From NCBI GenBank assembly GCA_027922465.2, contig BQMF02000012.1:1984001-2048000 (forward strand): 64,000 nucleotides of DNA, written 5' to 3'. A program made the position numbers and the translations under genes. Below the pieces are notes generated by a model. It made no database searches, was not told the origin of the DNA, and worked only from the letters and a program-made list of their open reading frames with translations. Shown piece after piece: positions 11,221 to 22,500 of this stretch (position 1 is the first letter of the stretch; each line of letters begins with the position of its first letter). Source of the stretch: Turritopsis dohrnii (Eukaryota; Cnidaria; Hydrozoa; Anthoathecata; Oceaniidae).

Positions 11221-13241
11221 AAGTAAATTTTGCCATTTATTCTCAATAATAAAAACAAAGATATAAGTTTAAAAAATTAAAAAAAAAAAAAATTATATTA
11301 TATTAAAACTGTAGAGTTAGAAGTATTGGCCGAACGAACTGACGCATCAGTATTACCAGAACGAAAAGAAGAATATCATGAATTCTTAAGAGCATATACT
11401 GATATATTTTCGAAAAATGTATACAACGAAAGGGACTACACCTATCATAATTTAAAAGACATCACAAAAAATGAGAATATAAAGGTGGTCAGGGGTGATA
11501 AAGACAGCTCGATTGTAATCATGAATAGCAATGATTATAAATCAAAAGTACAAAACATGCTGGCCGAAGGAATCCAAAATGGAAAATATAAAGCCACACT
11601 AGACACGACGTTAGCAGACTTAAAACGCTTCCAGGATTTTCTCTATCGAAATTTTAAAAATCACAAATCCTACGAACAAATGAAGGCAGTAACAAATCAA
11701 CCAGCAAGACTTTATCTCACAGCCAAAACCCAGAAATTTCAAAATTTACAAAATATTTCACTTGACAACCTTAAATTTCGCCCAGTAATGGACCAAATAG
11801 GAACAATGACATACAATGCTTCAAAAGTAATTGCTGAATATCTGAAACCATTAGCCCAAAATGAATTCGTGATAAACGATACTTTAAAATTTCCAGAAAT
11901 TATTGGAGCCGTACCTTTGGAAGAAGATGAGGAAGACGTATCATATGATGTGGAATCCCTATTCACAAACGTTCCCGTCAAGGATACCATAAATTATATT
12001 CTTACAGAAATATACGACAAAAAAGTCTTACCGAAAATGTGCAGCCGTCTTATCTTCAAACGTCTTCTCATAAAGCTTACTTCAGGATGTATATTCTCAG
12101 CAAACGAAAAATATTACAAGCAAGTTGAAGGTTGTGCTATGGGAGATCCCCTTTCAGTCACTTTATCTGGAATACACATGAACAGAATGGAAAAAGACGT
12201 GGTACGACCAGAAAAACCAAAAATGTACAAAAGGTATGTTGATGATGTGTTTCACAGAAGAAAAAAGAATGTCGAAGACGTCATGTTTCAAAAAATGAAT
12301 GAACATCACAAAAACATAAAACTAACAATCGAAGTAAACCCAACAAAATTTCTGGACACAACACTAATACGGAGAAACAACACATACGAAAAATCTCTCC
12401 ACCGAAAGGAAACTAAGCTACCAACTCACTGGAATTCCAAAGTCCCCAAAAAATATAAACGAAACGCAATCCTAACAGAACTACATCGAGCCAAGAAAAT
12501 ATCAGACAATTACAAAAATGAAGTTAAACTTACACGAGCAAAATACCAAAAAGCAGGATACCCGTACCGTTTCATAAGTAGTGTTATCAGACAATTTGAA
12601 GAGGAACGCGAAGAAAAACTTATCCCAGACTTTTTATTTGAAGAAAGAAAATTGATATTACTAAGACTTCCTTATTGCGAGAGAAATGAGCAGCTATTAC
12701 AAAGATTCCAAAACAAGTTAAACGATTTTACTGGAGGAAAATATCGAGTTAGCATCATATGGCAAACAAGAAAAGTAAAAACGTTATTCCCACTAAAAGA
12801 CCGAAACAAACACAAATCATGCGTAATATACGAAGGAACATGTATATGTGGAGAGAAATACGTTGGCGAAACGAAACGAAGCGCACAAGTTAGATGGTCC
12901 GAACATAACAAACCGTCGAATGAATCGGAACCAAGCAAGCATATAAACCAGTTTGAGAATCATGAATTTTCATGGATAATATTATTCCAGGCTCCTCAGC
13001 ACACAAAGAAACGTAAAATACTAGAAAGCTACGTAATAGCGATTAGTAAGCCAAGTCTAAATGAGCAGATAGAATCGAAACAATGCATTCTATTCAGAAA
13101 TGGTATTACCTAGGGACATTGTACATATAGACATATATAACATGAGCGATGTAAATGTTTTATACACACTTGAAAATGGTTTTTACCGAAAAGCTTCGTG
13201 CTGAATTTTAATATAATTTTTTAAACTTATATCTTTGTTTT
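11221..13241 (+). mobile_element. Penelope-like element inserted in gene B intron 2
   Basis: The 15-bp direct repeat TACATTCAAAATTAT flanks the element on both sides (11206-11220 and 13242-13256). Gene C has the uninterrupted site (around 28412-28440, CATTCAGAGAAGAAAATTAT). Inside the duplication, AAAAACAAAGATATAAGTTT at 11251-11270 recurs inverted at 13223-13242. Such short inverted copies fit the variable terminal repeats of Penelope-like elements. The coding frame is intact but lacks a proper ATG, so a 5'-truncated, fairly young copy is likely. Confidence 0.85.
11326..13113 (+). CDS. Penelope-like RT with C-terminal GIY-YIG endonuclease, N-terminally truncated
   Basis: One open frame of about 595 codons starting at a TTG with no upstream ATG. 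RT blocks in order: KVVRGDKDSSIVIMNSNDY (residues ~55-73), KFRPVMDQIGT, YDVESLFTNVPV (~207), GCAMGDPLS (~270), catalytic RYVDDVF (~302), FLDTTLIRRNN, then the Penelope-specific linker with RFISSVIRQFEEE. The C-terminal GIY-YIG-type endonuclease is marked by CICGEKYVGETKR (~505-517) followed by SEHNKP. The catalytic DD is present and there is no frameshift or stop through the C-terminus. In the family the RT primes at nicked chromatin ends and the GIY-YIG domain makes the nick. It lies in the sense direction of gene B. Confidence 0.85.
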   Translation: MAERTDASVLPERKEEYHEFLRAYTDIFSKNVYNERDYTYHNLKDITKNENIKVVRGDKDSSIVIMNSNDYKSKVQNMLAEGIQNGKYKATLDTTLADLKRFQDFLYRNFKNHKSYEQMKAVTNQPARLYLTAKTQKFQNLQNISLDNLKFRPVMDQIGTMTYNASKVIAEYLKPLAQNEFVINDTLKFPEIIGAVPLEEDEEDVSYDVESLFTNVPVKDTINYILTEIYDKKVLPKMCSRLIFKRLLIKLTSGCIFSANEKYYKQVEGCAMGDPLSVTLSGIHMNRMEKDVVRPEKPKMYKRYVDDVFHRRKKNVEDVMFQKMNEHHKNIKLTIEVNPTKFLDTTLIRRNNTYEKSLHRKETKLPTHWNSKVPKKYKRNAILTELHRAKKISDNYKNEVKLTRAKYQKAGYPYRFISSVIRQFEEEREEKLIPDFLFEERKLILLRLPYCERNEQLLQRFQNKLNDFTGGKYRVSIIWQTRKVKTLFPLKDRNKHKSCVIYEGTCICGEKYVGETKRSAQVRWSEHNKPSNESEPSKHINQFENHEFSWIILFQAPQHTKKRKILESYVIAISKPSLNEQIESKQCILFRNGIT

Positions 13242-14298
13242 TACATTCAAAATTATTCAAGGGAACTTGAGTTATAAACTCTTAAACTATGAGATTAACA
13301 GTACCTTAAAATATTCCCAAATTCTGACGGCATGAAATCTCTTTTAGATAATTACCCACTAGGAAAGGTATTACATTTAGTATATAATGGAAAAGCATTC
13401 CAATCACATTCTTCAGAAGTAAGATGGACCTTCACAGAAGAACATTGTCTACGCAAATGCTGGGAAAATAGAAGTTGCTCAGCGGTTAACATACAAAAGC
13501 TTTCCATAGGACATTCGTGTGAAGTTTTCACTGAATACCTTTACACTGATTTGCTTCATAACAGTAGTTTCGTAGACCAATTAAACAATACGTTTTACAG
13601 TGTTAAAAGAACTGATTGTTTATCAATGAAGGCTGATGGATATAACCAAAGCGGGATATATGAGATATCGCCAACTGGTTCAAGCAGTTATAAAGTATGG
13701 TGTGATATGGATGATGCTGGTGGAGGCTGGACTCTCTTAGTGCAAAGAAACGGTGCATCGCCTTCCTTTGATAAAAGTTGGACAGGATATGAAAATGGCT
13801 TTGGTGATATAAATGGGACACATTGGTTGGGAAATGATTATATTCACCAACTCACAGGTGGTGTTAGTAGTGAAGCAAAGATTACAGTACTAACAGAGGA
13901 TGATGTATTTTACAGTGCCAGATATATTGGTTTCATGGTGGGAAGCAAAGATGAGAAATATCGCTTAACCGTTCAAGATAAATTTGATGATAATACAATG
14001 TCGCTATTCGATGGTGTTGATGGCAAGGAGTTCTCTACATATGATGTTGACAATGATGAACACGAGGGAAGCTGCTCACAAAATCACGACAACGCTGGTT
14101 GGTGGTTTTCATCTTGTAATGAAAATTTTCTGACTGGAGACTACACGGCAGCGTCACCTGTAGGAAGTGTGTGGATGGGAAAAGTTCTGAAACATTCCAT
14201 CATCAAAACAAGACGTAAGATCTCTTGATTTTTTATTGTTACTTTTTGTTAATTTGTTGGAACGATGTTTACTATTTAGCAGTCATTGCAATGACATA

Positions 14299-14463
14299 CA
14301 GCGGTGGATTTGGAAGGTAGTCCCAACTTGTGGAAAAGTGCATTAACATAATTTGTGAATTCAATCTACATGATCAAATGGGATCATTTGAGCGTTTTTC
14401 TTTCATGGTTGAATTTCTAACACTCTCCTACACAAATTGCGACTAGCTGTAGATCCGCCACTG
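14299..14463. mobile_element. hAT-like MITE copy in gene B intron 3
   Basis: Same family as 6901-7065, starting CAGCGGTGGATTTGGAAGG and ending GTAGATCCGCCACTG. Left and right flanks GACATA/GGCATA resemble a mutated target duplication. The same insertion, with the same left flank CAGTCATTGCAATG, is in the fourth-copy fragment at 33108 but not in gene C. Confidence 0.75.
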
Positions 14464-15007
14464 GGCATATCGCTGCACTGTTTATCTTTTTGCTTTTAAT
14501 AAAGGGATAGGTTTCTTAAGGTGTGCAATGAAATAGATTATGCTGATTTCAATCATTCATTTTTGTTGCAAGGATGTCTTTCTTTAATTAGGTTCAATGG
14601 AGTTATCTCGAAGGAAGCCAGCATTCTCATCAACGGAAGCTGAACCGTTCTGGGTGGCTGCTATGGGAAATGATGGCAACTTACATACAATGATTCACAC
14701 CCTAAGGGAGCAACGACCTTGGTGGGAAGTTGATTTACAAACAGTTTCTCAAATCTTTTGGATCAGAATTTATAACAGACCTGGCCAATATAGTGGCCGA
14801 TTCCGTAATGTTAAAATCACGACTCGTCTTCTAAATGACGGTGACTCCACTGTATGTTACATCGTAGCTGGAGGAAGTTCTTTGGTTTTCATAATTAGTT
14901 CCTGCTATGAAAACACACCTGTAAGATACATCCGACTGACATTGCTATCAAACTCATCATATTTCCACTTTGTTGAGGTGCAAGTTTTTGGCCATTTCAG
15001 AAACTGA

Positions 15008-16077
15008 GAAAGTGAACGCACCGAACATTTCAATACGGCTTTATTCAAGTTGTTGTATCCCAATTTCGTTCATGAAAGTTGCAAAAAAATATTTTTTATA
15101 AACACACATTTCCAGAGGCGTAGCCAAAGGTCAGTCAAAGTTTGTGGAGGAGAGTTAAGTCATTTAGGGTAGAAAAGGAAAGCGTGCAAGTAACCTAATC
15201 GATACTTAAGACAGAAAAAAAATATCGTAATGCTGGACTCCTCCACTTTCTGTGACTTACATTCCGCACATAAAACAAAATTTCGTAATTTTTCAACGGC
15301 CAAAATGGCCAGCATGAATAAATAAAATGACTGCATTTTATTGTTACTTTTATCTGTCTTTTTTCGTCTTAATTTATTGCATAATTTGTCATTATATATT
15401 CTGTCATGATGTTTATTTACGTTAAGAACACACTTAACAGAACGACTTAACATCGAATGCTTTTCTCTAAACATCCAGTTTCTTCGATACACGAAAAATG
15501 ACGCCTGTTTTTTGTCGTGTGTCGTGCACGACGTTTTTTTAAGTGAGGAAAATAATTTTGAAGAAAATAGAAGAGAAGGTTCAAAAACTTTTGAATGGTC
15601 TCCCTTACATTTTTTTAAGGCGACCATCTCATACCATTAAAATAATTTTGAACATCTTGTTCTTTCCTTCTATCGGCACTAACGCAAGAGCACGTAGAAT
15701 CTATATACAGATGCATGCATTGCCGCTCATTGTTTTTCTAATTTCATTGAAGTGTTTCCCTCCAAATGGCAGAAAGTGTTTTTTTCGTCAGTCATCAAGT
15801 AAGTCATGGTACATGCACAAGCAGTCATATGGCTTTCCATTAGGATCCTTGCCAAGAAGGTAAAAATTCCTTTTTTCATGCCATAAAAAGCTGCACAAAA
15901 TGAAAAGAACAAAATAAATAAATAAGTTACGGATAGGGCAAGCAGCGCACGGTATATCAAATGCAGCAAATACAATATTCTCTTCGTCGCAGTGACTTTT
16001 GGATTATTTTGCCGACTGGAATGTTGTTGAACAGGCCTTACATTTAGTTTAATCGTATGTAAGTTCATTATCATATA
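15008..16077. other. No confident gene downstream of gene B
   Basis: A half copy of the hAT-like MITE end (CCAGAGGCGTAGCC ... TGTGGAGGAGAG) lies at 15113-15155. A 155-codon minus-strand ORF at 15627-15160 (Lys/Cys-rich, no recognisable motif) and shorter overlapping ORFs have nothing that supports coding. A T-rich, repeat-poor stretch otherwise. Confidence 0.35.
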
Positions 16078-16886
16078 CAGTACACATCCGTTAATTCGAA
16101 TGCCGCTTAATTCGAACATTCTTTATTTCGAACAAATTTTTCAGTCCCTTCAGTTTGGTCTAATAAAGTCTTACAATTTGTGCCGCTTAATTCGAACTCC
16201 GTTAATTCGAACATTTCGTTAATTCGAACAGTTTTTTCGGTCCCTAGGCTAAAAAACCACTTGTTAATTCGAACTTTTGCGCACTATTAATCTAAAACAG
16301 TAGTGAAAATCATATTCTTTCTTATGACTATGTGAAAATGAAGACATTTTTCTGATGGTGGTAAAATTTCTTTTTTCGTCCTTCTTTATCATCAAGATTA
16401 AGATTAACTACTTTGCAGCTATTGTCATCGCTTATTTGAAGAAAAAATGAGATGAAATGTGAAAAAATGAAAATGTTTTTGCAAAACGGCCTGCCTTTCC
16501 TTTTACCAAATGTACAACCACAACCTTGTTCTGTATTACTGAAGCAGCGTATTTTTGTCAAATTCACTTTCTTATTTTACTCGACTCTCTAGAACTTCTC
16601 TATCCCAAAATGCATGGCTTCGCAGAGTGTTGTAAAACGTTCCATTTTGAAATTGTGTGATTTTTTTTTATCTTTTTTTTATGACATCCGATTTTGAAAA
16701 TTTGAATGTTTTTTTCTTTCATTCTTTCTTCTTACTTCTTTTCGTTTGCTGTTGACGTGCAAAAGAAATATGTAAGAAATTCTATTCGAATTCTTATTTT
16801 CCCCAAATTATCCGATAATTCGAACATTCGCTAATTCGAACAAATTTTTCGGTCCCTTGGGTGTTCGAATTAACGGATGTGTACTG
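16078..16886. mobile_element. pogo/Tigger-like MITE, 809 bp, TA target site
   Basis: Ends CAGTACACATCCGTTAATTCGAA and TTCGAATTAACGGATGTGTACTG are inverted repeats, with TA at both flanks (16076-16077, 16887-16888). Subterminal TTCGAAC and CTTAATTCGAAC copies repeat several times at each end (about 16100-16280 and 16810-16870), the pattern of pogo/Tigger TIRs with internal transposase sites. The interior has no transposase frame, so it is non-autonomous. Confidence 0.8.
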
Positions 16887-17482
16887 TATATCATTTCATG
16901 TATATCATATAAAGAAGTATTTTATATAAACAAAGATAGAGGACTCAATATCAAAATAACAAATAATATAACATTCACGTAGCGATAAAGCGATTCTGCA
17001 TACACCATACCAGATAGCCTTCGACAACATTGTGAAAACCTTCCTTTTATAACAAAGAAGGTATTCTTGGGGACATTGTCGTGTATGTAGACGTTGGAAG
17101 GCGTATGTGTCATTATTGTTTTGTTTTGTGTGTGAAATGGCTTGGTTTTTGTGGAGTTCTGATGGTTGTTGTTCATATATATCAGTCAGTGTTGTTTGTT
17201 TTCAAACTGTTTTGTTAGTGTGAGTTAAGAATGCTTTGTGTTCTATTATTTCACTAGTTATCTGTGTTTGTGTGGGCTTTTGTGTGCAAATGAGTGTGAG
17301 TGAGTCTGTCTGGCTGATTGGTGTGTTTCACTTGTGTGGAGTATGAGGTAAGAAAAATCGATAAATGAAGAAAATCATGGTGATTAAGAGATACTTTTTA
17401 TTAACGATGTAAGAACTGTTAAAAATAATAACCATTGAGCAAACGTTTGGAGATGACTTTGGAATAATTATAACAAGGTTTG
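16887..17482. other. Probable Penelope 3' remnant, unresolved
   Basis: Lies directly downstream (minus strand) of the Penelope linker fragment at 17929-17483 and is low-complexity GT/AC-rich. No intact GIY-YIG motif is readable in any frame. Confidence 0.3.
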
Positions 17483-17929
17483 TTAGTGACATGAGGTGTA
17501 CCGTGTAGTGAAATTTATTGATGTTGAGCAGAGTGTGGTTGCGTCGTGGGATGGCCAATGGTTTTGGATGTGGTGTGATAATGTTTTGCTTGCCTCCTTA
17601 AAAGTAGTAATGAATGATAGTAAGCGTGTATCTTCCTTTTTGCGTTCTTGGTGAATAATTTCAGCCTGTGTGAATGCGGGTGCTCCGGTTATTTGTTCGT
17701 TTATCAGATGCAATGGGTAGTTTCGTTCCATCAGAGTGCGTGTGAATTTATGTAAGTCTTCTTCCAAGTGTTTGTCGTTCGCTGTGACCGTGTTGCATCG
17801 TAGGTCTTGTGAGTAAATGATCCTTCTTTTGATATGCGCAGGGTTGTAGTGGAGGAAACAGGAACTGTGTGTGGGTTTCATGTGGAGTCTTGTTTTTGAC
17901 TCAACAGCATTCATTTTAAAGTTAATCAA
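17483..17929 (-). pseudogene. Penelope-like element fragment (post-RT linker)
   Basis: The minus-strand frame contains MKPTHSSCFLHYNPAHIKRR followed by acidic/basic helix and ERNYPLHLIN. This is the segment that follows the RT fingers in Penelope-like proteins (T-x-YRKPTHTGxYLHYxSxHPxxxK, then xxxNGYPxxxI). RT core and endonuclease are not in the same frame. It starts at a non-conserved MINFKMNAVESK and ends in stops. Unrelated in orientation to the intact element in gene B. Confidence 0.6.
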
Positions 17930-18071
17930 CGAAGCTATAGGAAGCTAGAATCCTAATTTTTTTAAACTGCTGACTTACAAATTTTACCGTGATTTCACTC
18001 ACTAAAATCATATTAATATCTAAAACAAGGAATCCTTCGTCATTAGTTAAACCAGAGACGGTGCGAGAAAG

Positions 18072-18443
18072 ATGGAAAAAATCAAAACAAACAAAATGGC
18101 GGACGAGGACGGGACCGCTTCTCCCGCAAGAAAGAAGAAAAAGGTCTCAACAAAAAAATATAGAATACATGTGGGTGAAGGTGACAAGGTTTTGGCTTTA
18201 ACAGAGCGCTTTATGTTTTTTAAAAACTCCTTGAGCTTCCCTAACTCATTGTCATGTTTAAAATTTATTATGGACAACATTGAGTTGTTGGAGGACAAAC
18301 TCACAGAGGCTGCAACTAAAAGTAAAGTCAAGTCTTCTCCTGTAGTATCAGTGAAGCCAAGTACAAACATAAAAGTTGTTCCCTCAGAGAAAGATAGGCA
18401 AGATCTTCTGAAAAAGTCAAGTCATCTCAAGTTGGCATTCTAA
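18072..18443 (+). CDS. Hypothetical 123-residue Lys-rich protein
   Basis: Single open frame; a second in-frame Met (MADEDG, residue 9) may be the true start. The N-terminus has a basic cluster (PARKKKKVSTKKYR) like a nuclear localisation signal, the middle has a short amphipathic stretch (FMFFKNSLSFPNSLSCLKFIMDN), and the C-terminus is Lys/Ser-rich. No family recognised. Followed by AT-rich sequence with no clear next exon. A shadow ORF on the other strand has similar length, so the coding claim is weak. Confidence 0.3.
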   Translation: MEKIKTNKMADEDGTASPARKKKKVSTKKYRIHVGEGDKVLALTERFMFFKNSLSFPNSLSCLKFIMDNIELLEDKLTEAATKSKVKSSPVVSVKPSTNIKVVPSEKDRQDLLKKSSHLKLAF

Positions 18444-19899
18444 TCATTTTTGCTACTATTGTATTTCAAAATAACTAAAAAGATATTTAACTTTACATTC
18501 AGATTCTACTAGAATAATATGACTAAAATCATTCTTTATACTATTTACTGTCCGTGTTTAGATATAGATTGTTGCAGAGTGACATAGATTGTTTTATATA
18601 TGTATCCTTTCCGCTTTCATAGTTCTTATTCAAAAAATGAAAAAAGTAGAAGAGGAGAGTGCTCTTCTGGGTTCTGTGTCTTGATTTTTTTTAAATTAGG
18701 GGAAACATGTTTATGAATAGTCGAGAAAAATCAAAGCAATCTATGCCAATCAACCTGCTCTTTTATGAAAATAGTCTTAATATATTTCACCCTATTCCCT
18801 GTGTTACACTATCTTGACAACAATTGAATACTGAAGAGCCTCAGCAACATTTTAAAATAAATGTTGCTGTAAAGTTAACACAGGCAGTACATAGGTTGGA
18901 GAACAATGTAGACTATTTTCTTTTTGTCTTATATTTCATCTTATATATACGGTACCTATTATATTTATGTATGCCCTGTTATGCTTTGTTTCTTTTTGGA
19001 GGATCAGTGGATATTTGAAGGAAAATCTACCATCACACTACCAACCTAGCTGTCTATCCTCTTTTTTCACTGTAGTAGTAGGCAGTGAAGACTGATCATG
19101 TGTGGATGATACCTTGTATTTGCAACAAGTTATTTTTTGTGTTCTCCTGCAGTTCTCTGTTGCAGTTAAAAATAATATTTGTAACTTGATTTATATTTGA
19201 GGGGGTGAGAATCAACAAAAAATTTCAACAAAATTATGTAACATCTGCCATCTCAACACAAAAATGAAATATACATAGCCTTTTGGTTAGAAATGAGAAA
19301 AAAAAAAATTACATGCTGAATTGTTATGTTCTAGCGAAATATACATTGCTCTGTTGATTGAAAAATAGAAATCTCAAATGTACACAAATGTCGAAATCAA
19401 ATGGTTTTTTTTTCTCCCTAAGGTTTAGCCTTTTCAGTGAAAAAAGAAGTTAGGAAGTCCTAGTCATACCTTTTTGTTACAATGCTTCAGTCATAAGGTA
19501 GAGGACTGCTTTCATAAGGAAAGTGTGGTCATAATTCAATAGTTTTAGCTACCATAACATAGAATCCAAAATACTGATAAATGAAATACAGAAAATCTCT
19601 TCTAACCCAGTCTGGAAAAAAAGTGAATTCCATGCCATTCTGTGAAAAAGTCATATAGAAATTGAAAATCTTCACCGGAGATATCTGGAATACAACCGAC
19701 ATTTCCACATGGCTTGCCTTCTAAATCAAATAAAAAGTTTGAATTCTTCGCCTGTGTTTACATATTTAATCTATCTATATACACAGTAATAGGCAAACAA
19801 TCAACCCGTCGTATGCTATTACACTAAAAGTTGTAGAAGACTGTACACAGTAATAGTATACGGACCTTTCTTACGCATGCGTGAATTACCGCTGTTCCT
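18444..19899. other. No gene seen
   Basis: AT-rich with short ORFs. CACAGTAATAG occurs twice (about 19784 and 19848) just before the truncated LINE begins near 19900. Confidence 0.4.
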
Positions 19900-20885
19900 C
19901 TATCAAGCTCTATATATCTTTAACTTTAAGCTTCTTAATCTTGTTTCAAATCAAGTTTCTGTTATTTTATCTGAACTCATTAATTGGTCTTTCGTAACAG
20001 GTGTGTTTCCTTAAAGAAGCAATGGTTGTTCCAGTCTTTAAAAATAAAGGGTCTCCACTAAGTACTGAAAACTATAGGCCTATTTCACTGCTATCTAATA
20101 TTGATAAAGTTTTTCAGAAACTCATGCAAAAGAGGCTTGTTCAATTTTTTGAAAAACGCGATTGTCTTTATCCTCTACAGTTTGGATTTAGATCTAAACA
20201 CTCAACATCGTCTGCCTTGATTAATTGCACAGAGAAAATCAGAAAAGCTCTCAATTCTGGTGAGTATGCTTGCTCTGTTCTGATAGATTTACAAAAAGCG
20301 TTCGATACGGTCGACCATAATAGCAAAGCTATATTCCTATGGTATTCGAAGAGTAGCTCTTAATTGGTTCAAGTCTTTTTTATCAAATAGGTCGCAATTC
20401 GTATCTGTTTCTGGTTCGAAATCGTCCATTAAGATAATTTTGCACGGTGTGCCCCAAGAATCAGTGTTAGGCCCACTTTTGTTTTTAATCTATATTAACG
20501 ACCTACACCATGCTATCCCTTTTTCTGTGGTAAATTTATTTGCTGATGACACTATGCTTTTAGATCGGCAAAGCTCATTAAAGTCTCTTGTAAAAAGAAT
20601 GAATATTGACTTGAAATGTTTAATTAACTGGCTGAAGGCCAATAAATTTCACTAAATTCAAAAAAGTCTGAACTACTTTTATTTTCACCAAGACGTACAC
20701 CACAAAATCAATGGTACTAGACTTTATCCTAGTGACTCTGCAAAGTATCTAGGTGTGATCATTGACTCGAATTTAAACTGGGGTGATCACATAAGCTTTG
20801 TTTGCAAAAAGTTAGTTAGAGCGAATGGTGCACTGAGTAAGCTGCGATATGTTGTGTCGAGGATGTTCTTTTATCAATATATTAT
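19900..20885 (+). pseudogene. CR1/L2-like LINE reverse transcriptase fragment
   Basis: Reads VSVILSELINWSFVTGVFP (frame 1), then, after a one-base shift at about 19995, LKEAMVVPVFKNKGS, NYRPISLLSNIDKVFQKL, PLQFGFRSKHSTSSA and LIDLQKAFDTVDH to about 20320. Another shift leads to GVPQESVLGPLLFLIYINDL and the catalytic LFADDTMLL near 20550. After a stop near 20655 the fragment KYLGVIIDSNLNWGDHI continues in yet another frame to about 20870. FGFRxxHST is diagnostic of the CR1/L2 group. The copy is 5'-truncated, has several frame breaks and is cut at its 3' end by the (ACT)n repeat. Confidence 0.85.
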
Positions 20886-20889
20886 GCAT

Positions 20890-20990
20890 TATTACGGTAG
20901 CAGCGAAAGCGAATAGCGTATTAAAACACCCTTGGACTACTACTACTACTACTACTACTCCGGCCGAAATGGCTGTTTAGCCTACGCTTT
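20890..20990 (+). repeat. (ACT)n-containing dispersed repeat, copy 1
   Basis: TTATTACGGTAGCAGCGAAAGCGAATA, GTATTAAAACACCCTTGG, then about eight ACT units and CCGGCCGAAATGGCTG. The non-repetitive flanks recur almost unchanged, inverted, at 52026-52142, so this is a dispersed element with an internal microsatellite, not an isolated microsatellite. It is GC-richer than its surroundings. Class unknown. Confidence 0.7.
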
Positions 20991-21104
20991 TGAAGTTTAT
21001 CCGATGCCAGCCTAGCAATTTTCATAGGTTAATTTCGTTGGCTAATTATTGCAATCATGAAAGTCATTGGAAAATTCAAGTTTGAATAATATATCATTAT
21101 TTTA

Positions 21105-21555
21105 TTACTAGCCGCCAAGGCGGCGTTGCTCACCGCCCGTTCAGTCTGAGTTGAGTTCACGAAAAATAAAATTAAAGAATTGGCAATGATAAGTGTGCCC
21201 ATGTTGTAGAGCTCAAAAAACCGATCAAAAAAATATATGGGATCGTTTTGCTGCGACCAACCGTCATGGAGATATCGTCGATCAAAAGTTTTGATGACGT
21301 CATAGAGCCCTGTCCCCAAAACGTTTCCCAAATTTTTTTGTCACCCAATATCGCAGACCCCCCAAAACGTCAGTTATCCTTATTGGTTACCGAGATAATT
21401 TTCCCTAATGTCACGTTCGATTGGAGATGCAATACAATGGTTTCACACTGACGTCGCGCAAGATAAAATGAAATAATCACTCTCACAACTCAATCTACCA
21501 TTTTGCGTGACTTACAGACAAACAAACAAACGGAGAATCGGGTATTAATATATAG
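21105..21555. repeat. Dispersed repeat, unit 1 (starts TACTAGCCGCCAAGGCGG)
   Basis: Begins ACTAGCCGCCAAGGCGGCG, contains CGATCAAAAAAATATATGGG, GATATCGTCGATCAAAA and TTTCACACTGACGTCGCGC, and ends in CAAACAAACGGAGAATCGGG TATTAATATATAGAC. It is directly followed by a second, diverged copy in the same orientation. There is no coding potential. The ACTAGC...start and TATTAATATATAGA end with ACAAACAGACAGA tract are seen in many invertebrate dispersed repeats; class not assigned. Confidence 0.75.
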
Positions 21556-22108
21556 ACTAGCTGCCAAGGCGGCGTCGCTCGCCACCCATGCTCAGCCTCG
21601 TCCATTTCACGAAAAATAAAATGTAGGAATTTGCAATGATAGGTGTGCCCATGTTGAAAAGCTCGAAAAACTGATCAAAAAAATGTATGGGATCGTTTTG
21701 CTACGACCAACCGTTACGGAGATATCGTCGATCAAAATTTTGATGACGTCACACACCCGTCCCCTCAAAAAATTAGACCCAAATTTTTCGTCACCTCATC
21801 GCCTGTATCGCAGACCCCAAAAAACGTCCCTATTGGTTACGGAGATACAAACAAACAAACAAACAGACAGACAGACAGATTGGTTACGGAGATAATTTTC
21901 CCTAAACGTCGCATTCGATTAGGGTCTCAATACAATGGTTTCACACTGACGTCGCGCACAAGAAGAGAAATAATTTATGTGTGATCTGAAATTGCTGACT
22001 CTCTTTCGCAGTTCACATCTACCATTTTGCGTGACAAACAAACAAACAAACAAGCAAACAAACAGACAGACAGACAGACAGAGAATCGGCTATTAATATA
22101 TAGATTTT
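21556..22108. repeat. Dispersed repeat, unit 2 (tandem, diverged copy)
   Basis: Starts TAGCTGCCAAGGCGGCGTC immediately after unit 1 and ends GAATCGGC TATTAATATATAGAT. It is about 100 bp longer than unit 1, partly from an internal (CAAA)n(CAGA)n tract at about 21845-21880 in addition to the terminal one at 22035-22082. The internal tract is flanked on both sides by TTGGTTACGGAGATA, so a small internal duplication created it. Confidence 0.75.
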
Positions 22109-22500
22109 ACTTTTTGCTAATAATTTTCCCAAAATAAAATTTTTGGGTTTCTATATGACTATGCGTGAATGGCATTATGAAAAAGAAAGAAAGAAACGGT
22201 CAGTACTTTAGGTTACCAATGCCTCGTGGAGTTAGTTCGCTTCTGTATTGGTGAGCTTCACAGCATTTTAGCGATAAAAAGTATATCTGTTCCTCAGGTA
22301 CCCTATCTTTTTAAACTGTTTTTAATTCTTTTTCTTGCAGTTTCCTTTTCAGGCCCCATTCTCTATCAAACCCTCTGTCACTGATAGGGACTGCAGAGGC
22401 AGTCGACGTACTGCTTGGTCCACGTACCACAGACTGAAACACTTTAGAAAACCAATACTAATATTGGTAATAATAATAATCTATATTTGATACTAACTGT
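22109..22500. other. No gene seen; possible Helitron 5' flank
   Basis: No open frame and no obvious 5'-TC Helitron terminus. AT-rich with an AAAGAAAGAAAG run near 22190. Confidence 0.3.

Larger units (their letters stand above)
9536..15007 (+). pseudogene. Gene B: PAN/EGF/apple/fibrinogen-C/F5-8C gene with nonsense codon in exon 1
   Basis: Exons: 9536-9868, 10593-10704, 13348-14214, 14592-15007; phases 0, 1 and 1, identical to gene C. Exon 1 has a signal peptide (MLGLFLIVFCPVTAS) and a PAN-like module. Exon 2 is EGF-like. Exon 3 holds a second apple module (Cys pattern EHCLRKC...SCSAVN...SCEVF) and a fibrinogen-C-like domain with WCDMDDAGGGWTLL and calcium-loop residues DNDEHEGSCS. Exon 4 is an F5/8-type or F-type lectin-like domain (PWWEVDLQ, IRIYNRPG, YIRLTLL). 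TAA at 9857-9859 replaces the Tyr codon (YYELE in A and C) four codons before the donor, so normal splicing would give only a short PAN-like fragment. All other exons are open, so the lesion is recent or a sequencing error. Intron 2 contains a Penelope-like element; intron 3 a hAT-like MITE. Confidence 0.8.

Noticed and set aside
11739..12938. Minus-strand ORFs over the Penelope element
   Set aside because: Antisense shadows of the RT frame.
15160..16119. ORFs of 106-155 codons on both strands
   Set aside because: No domain, no splice context, overlapping each other; one extends into a pogo-like TIR.
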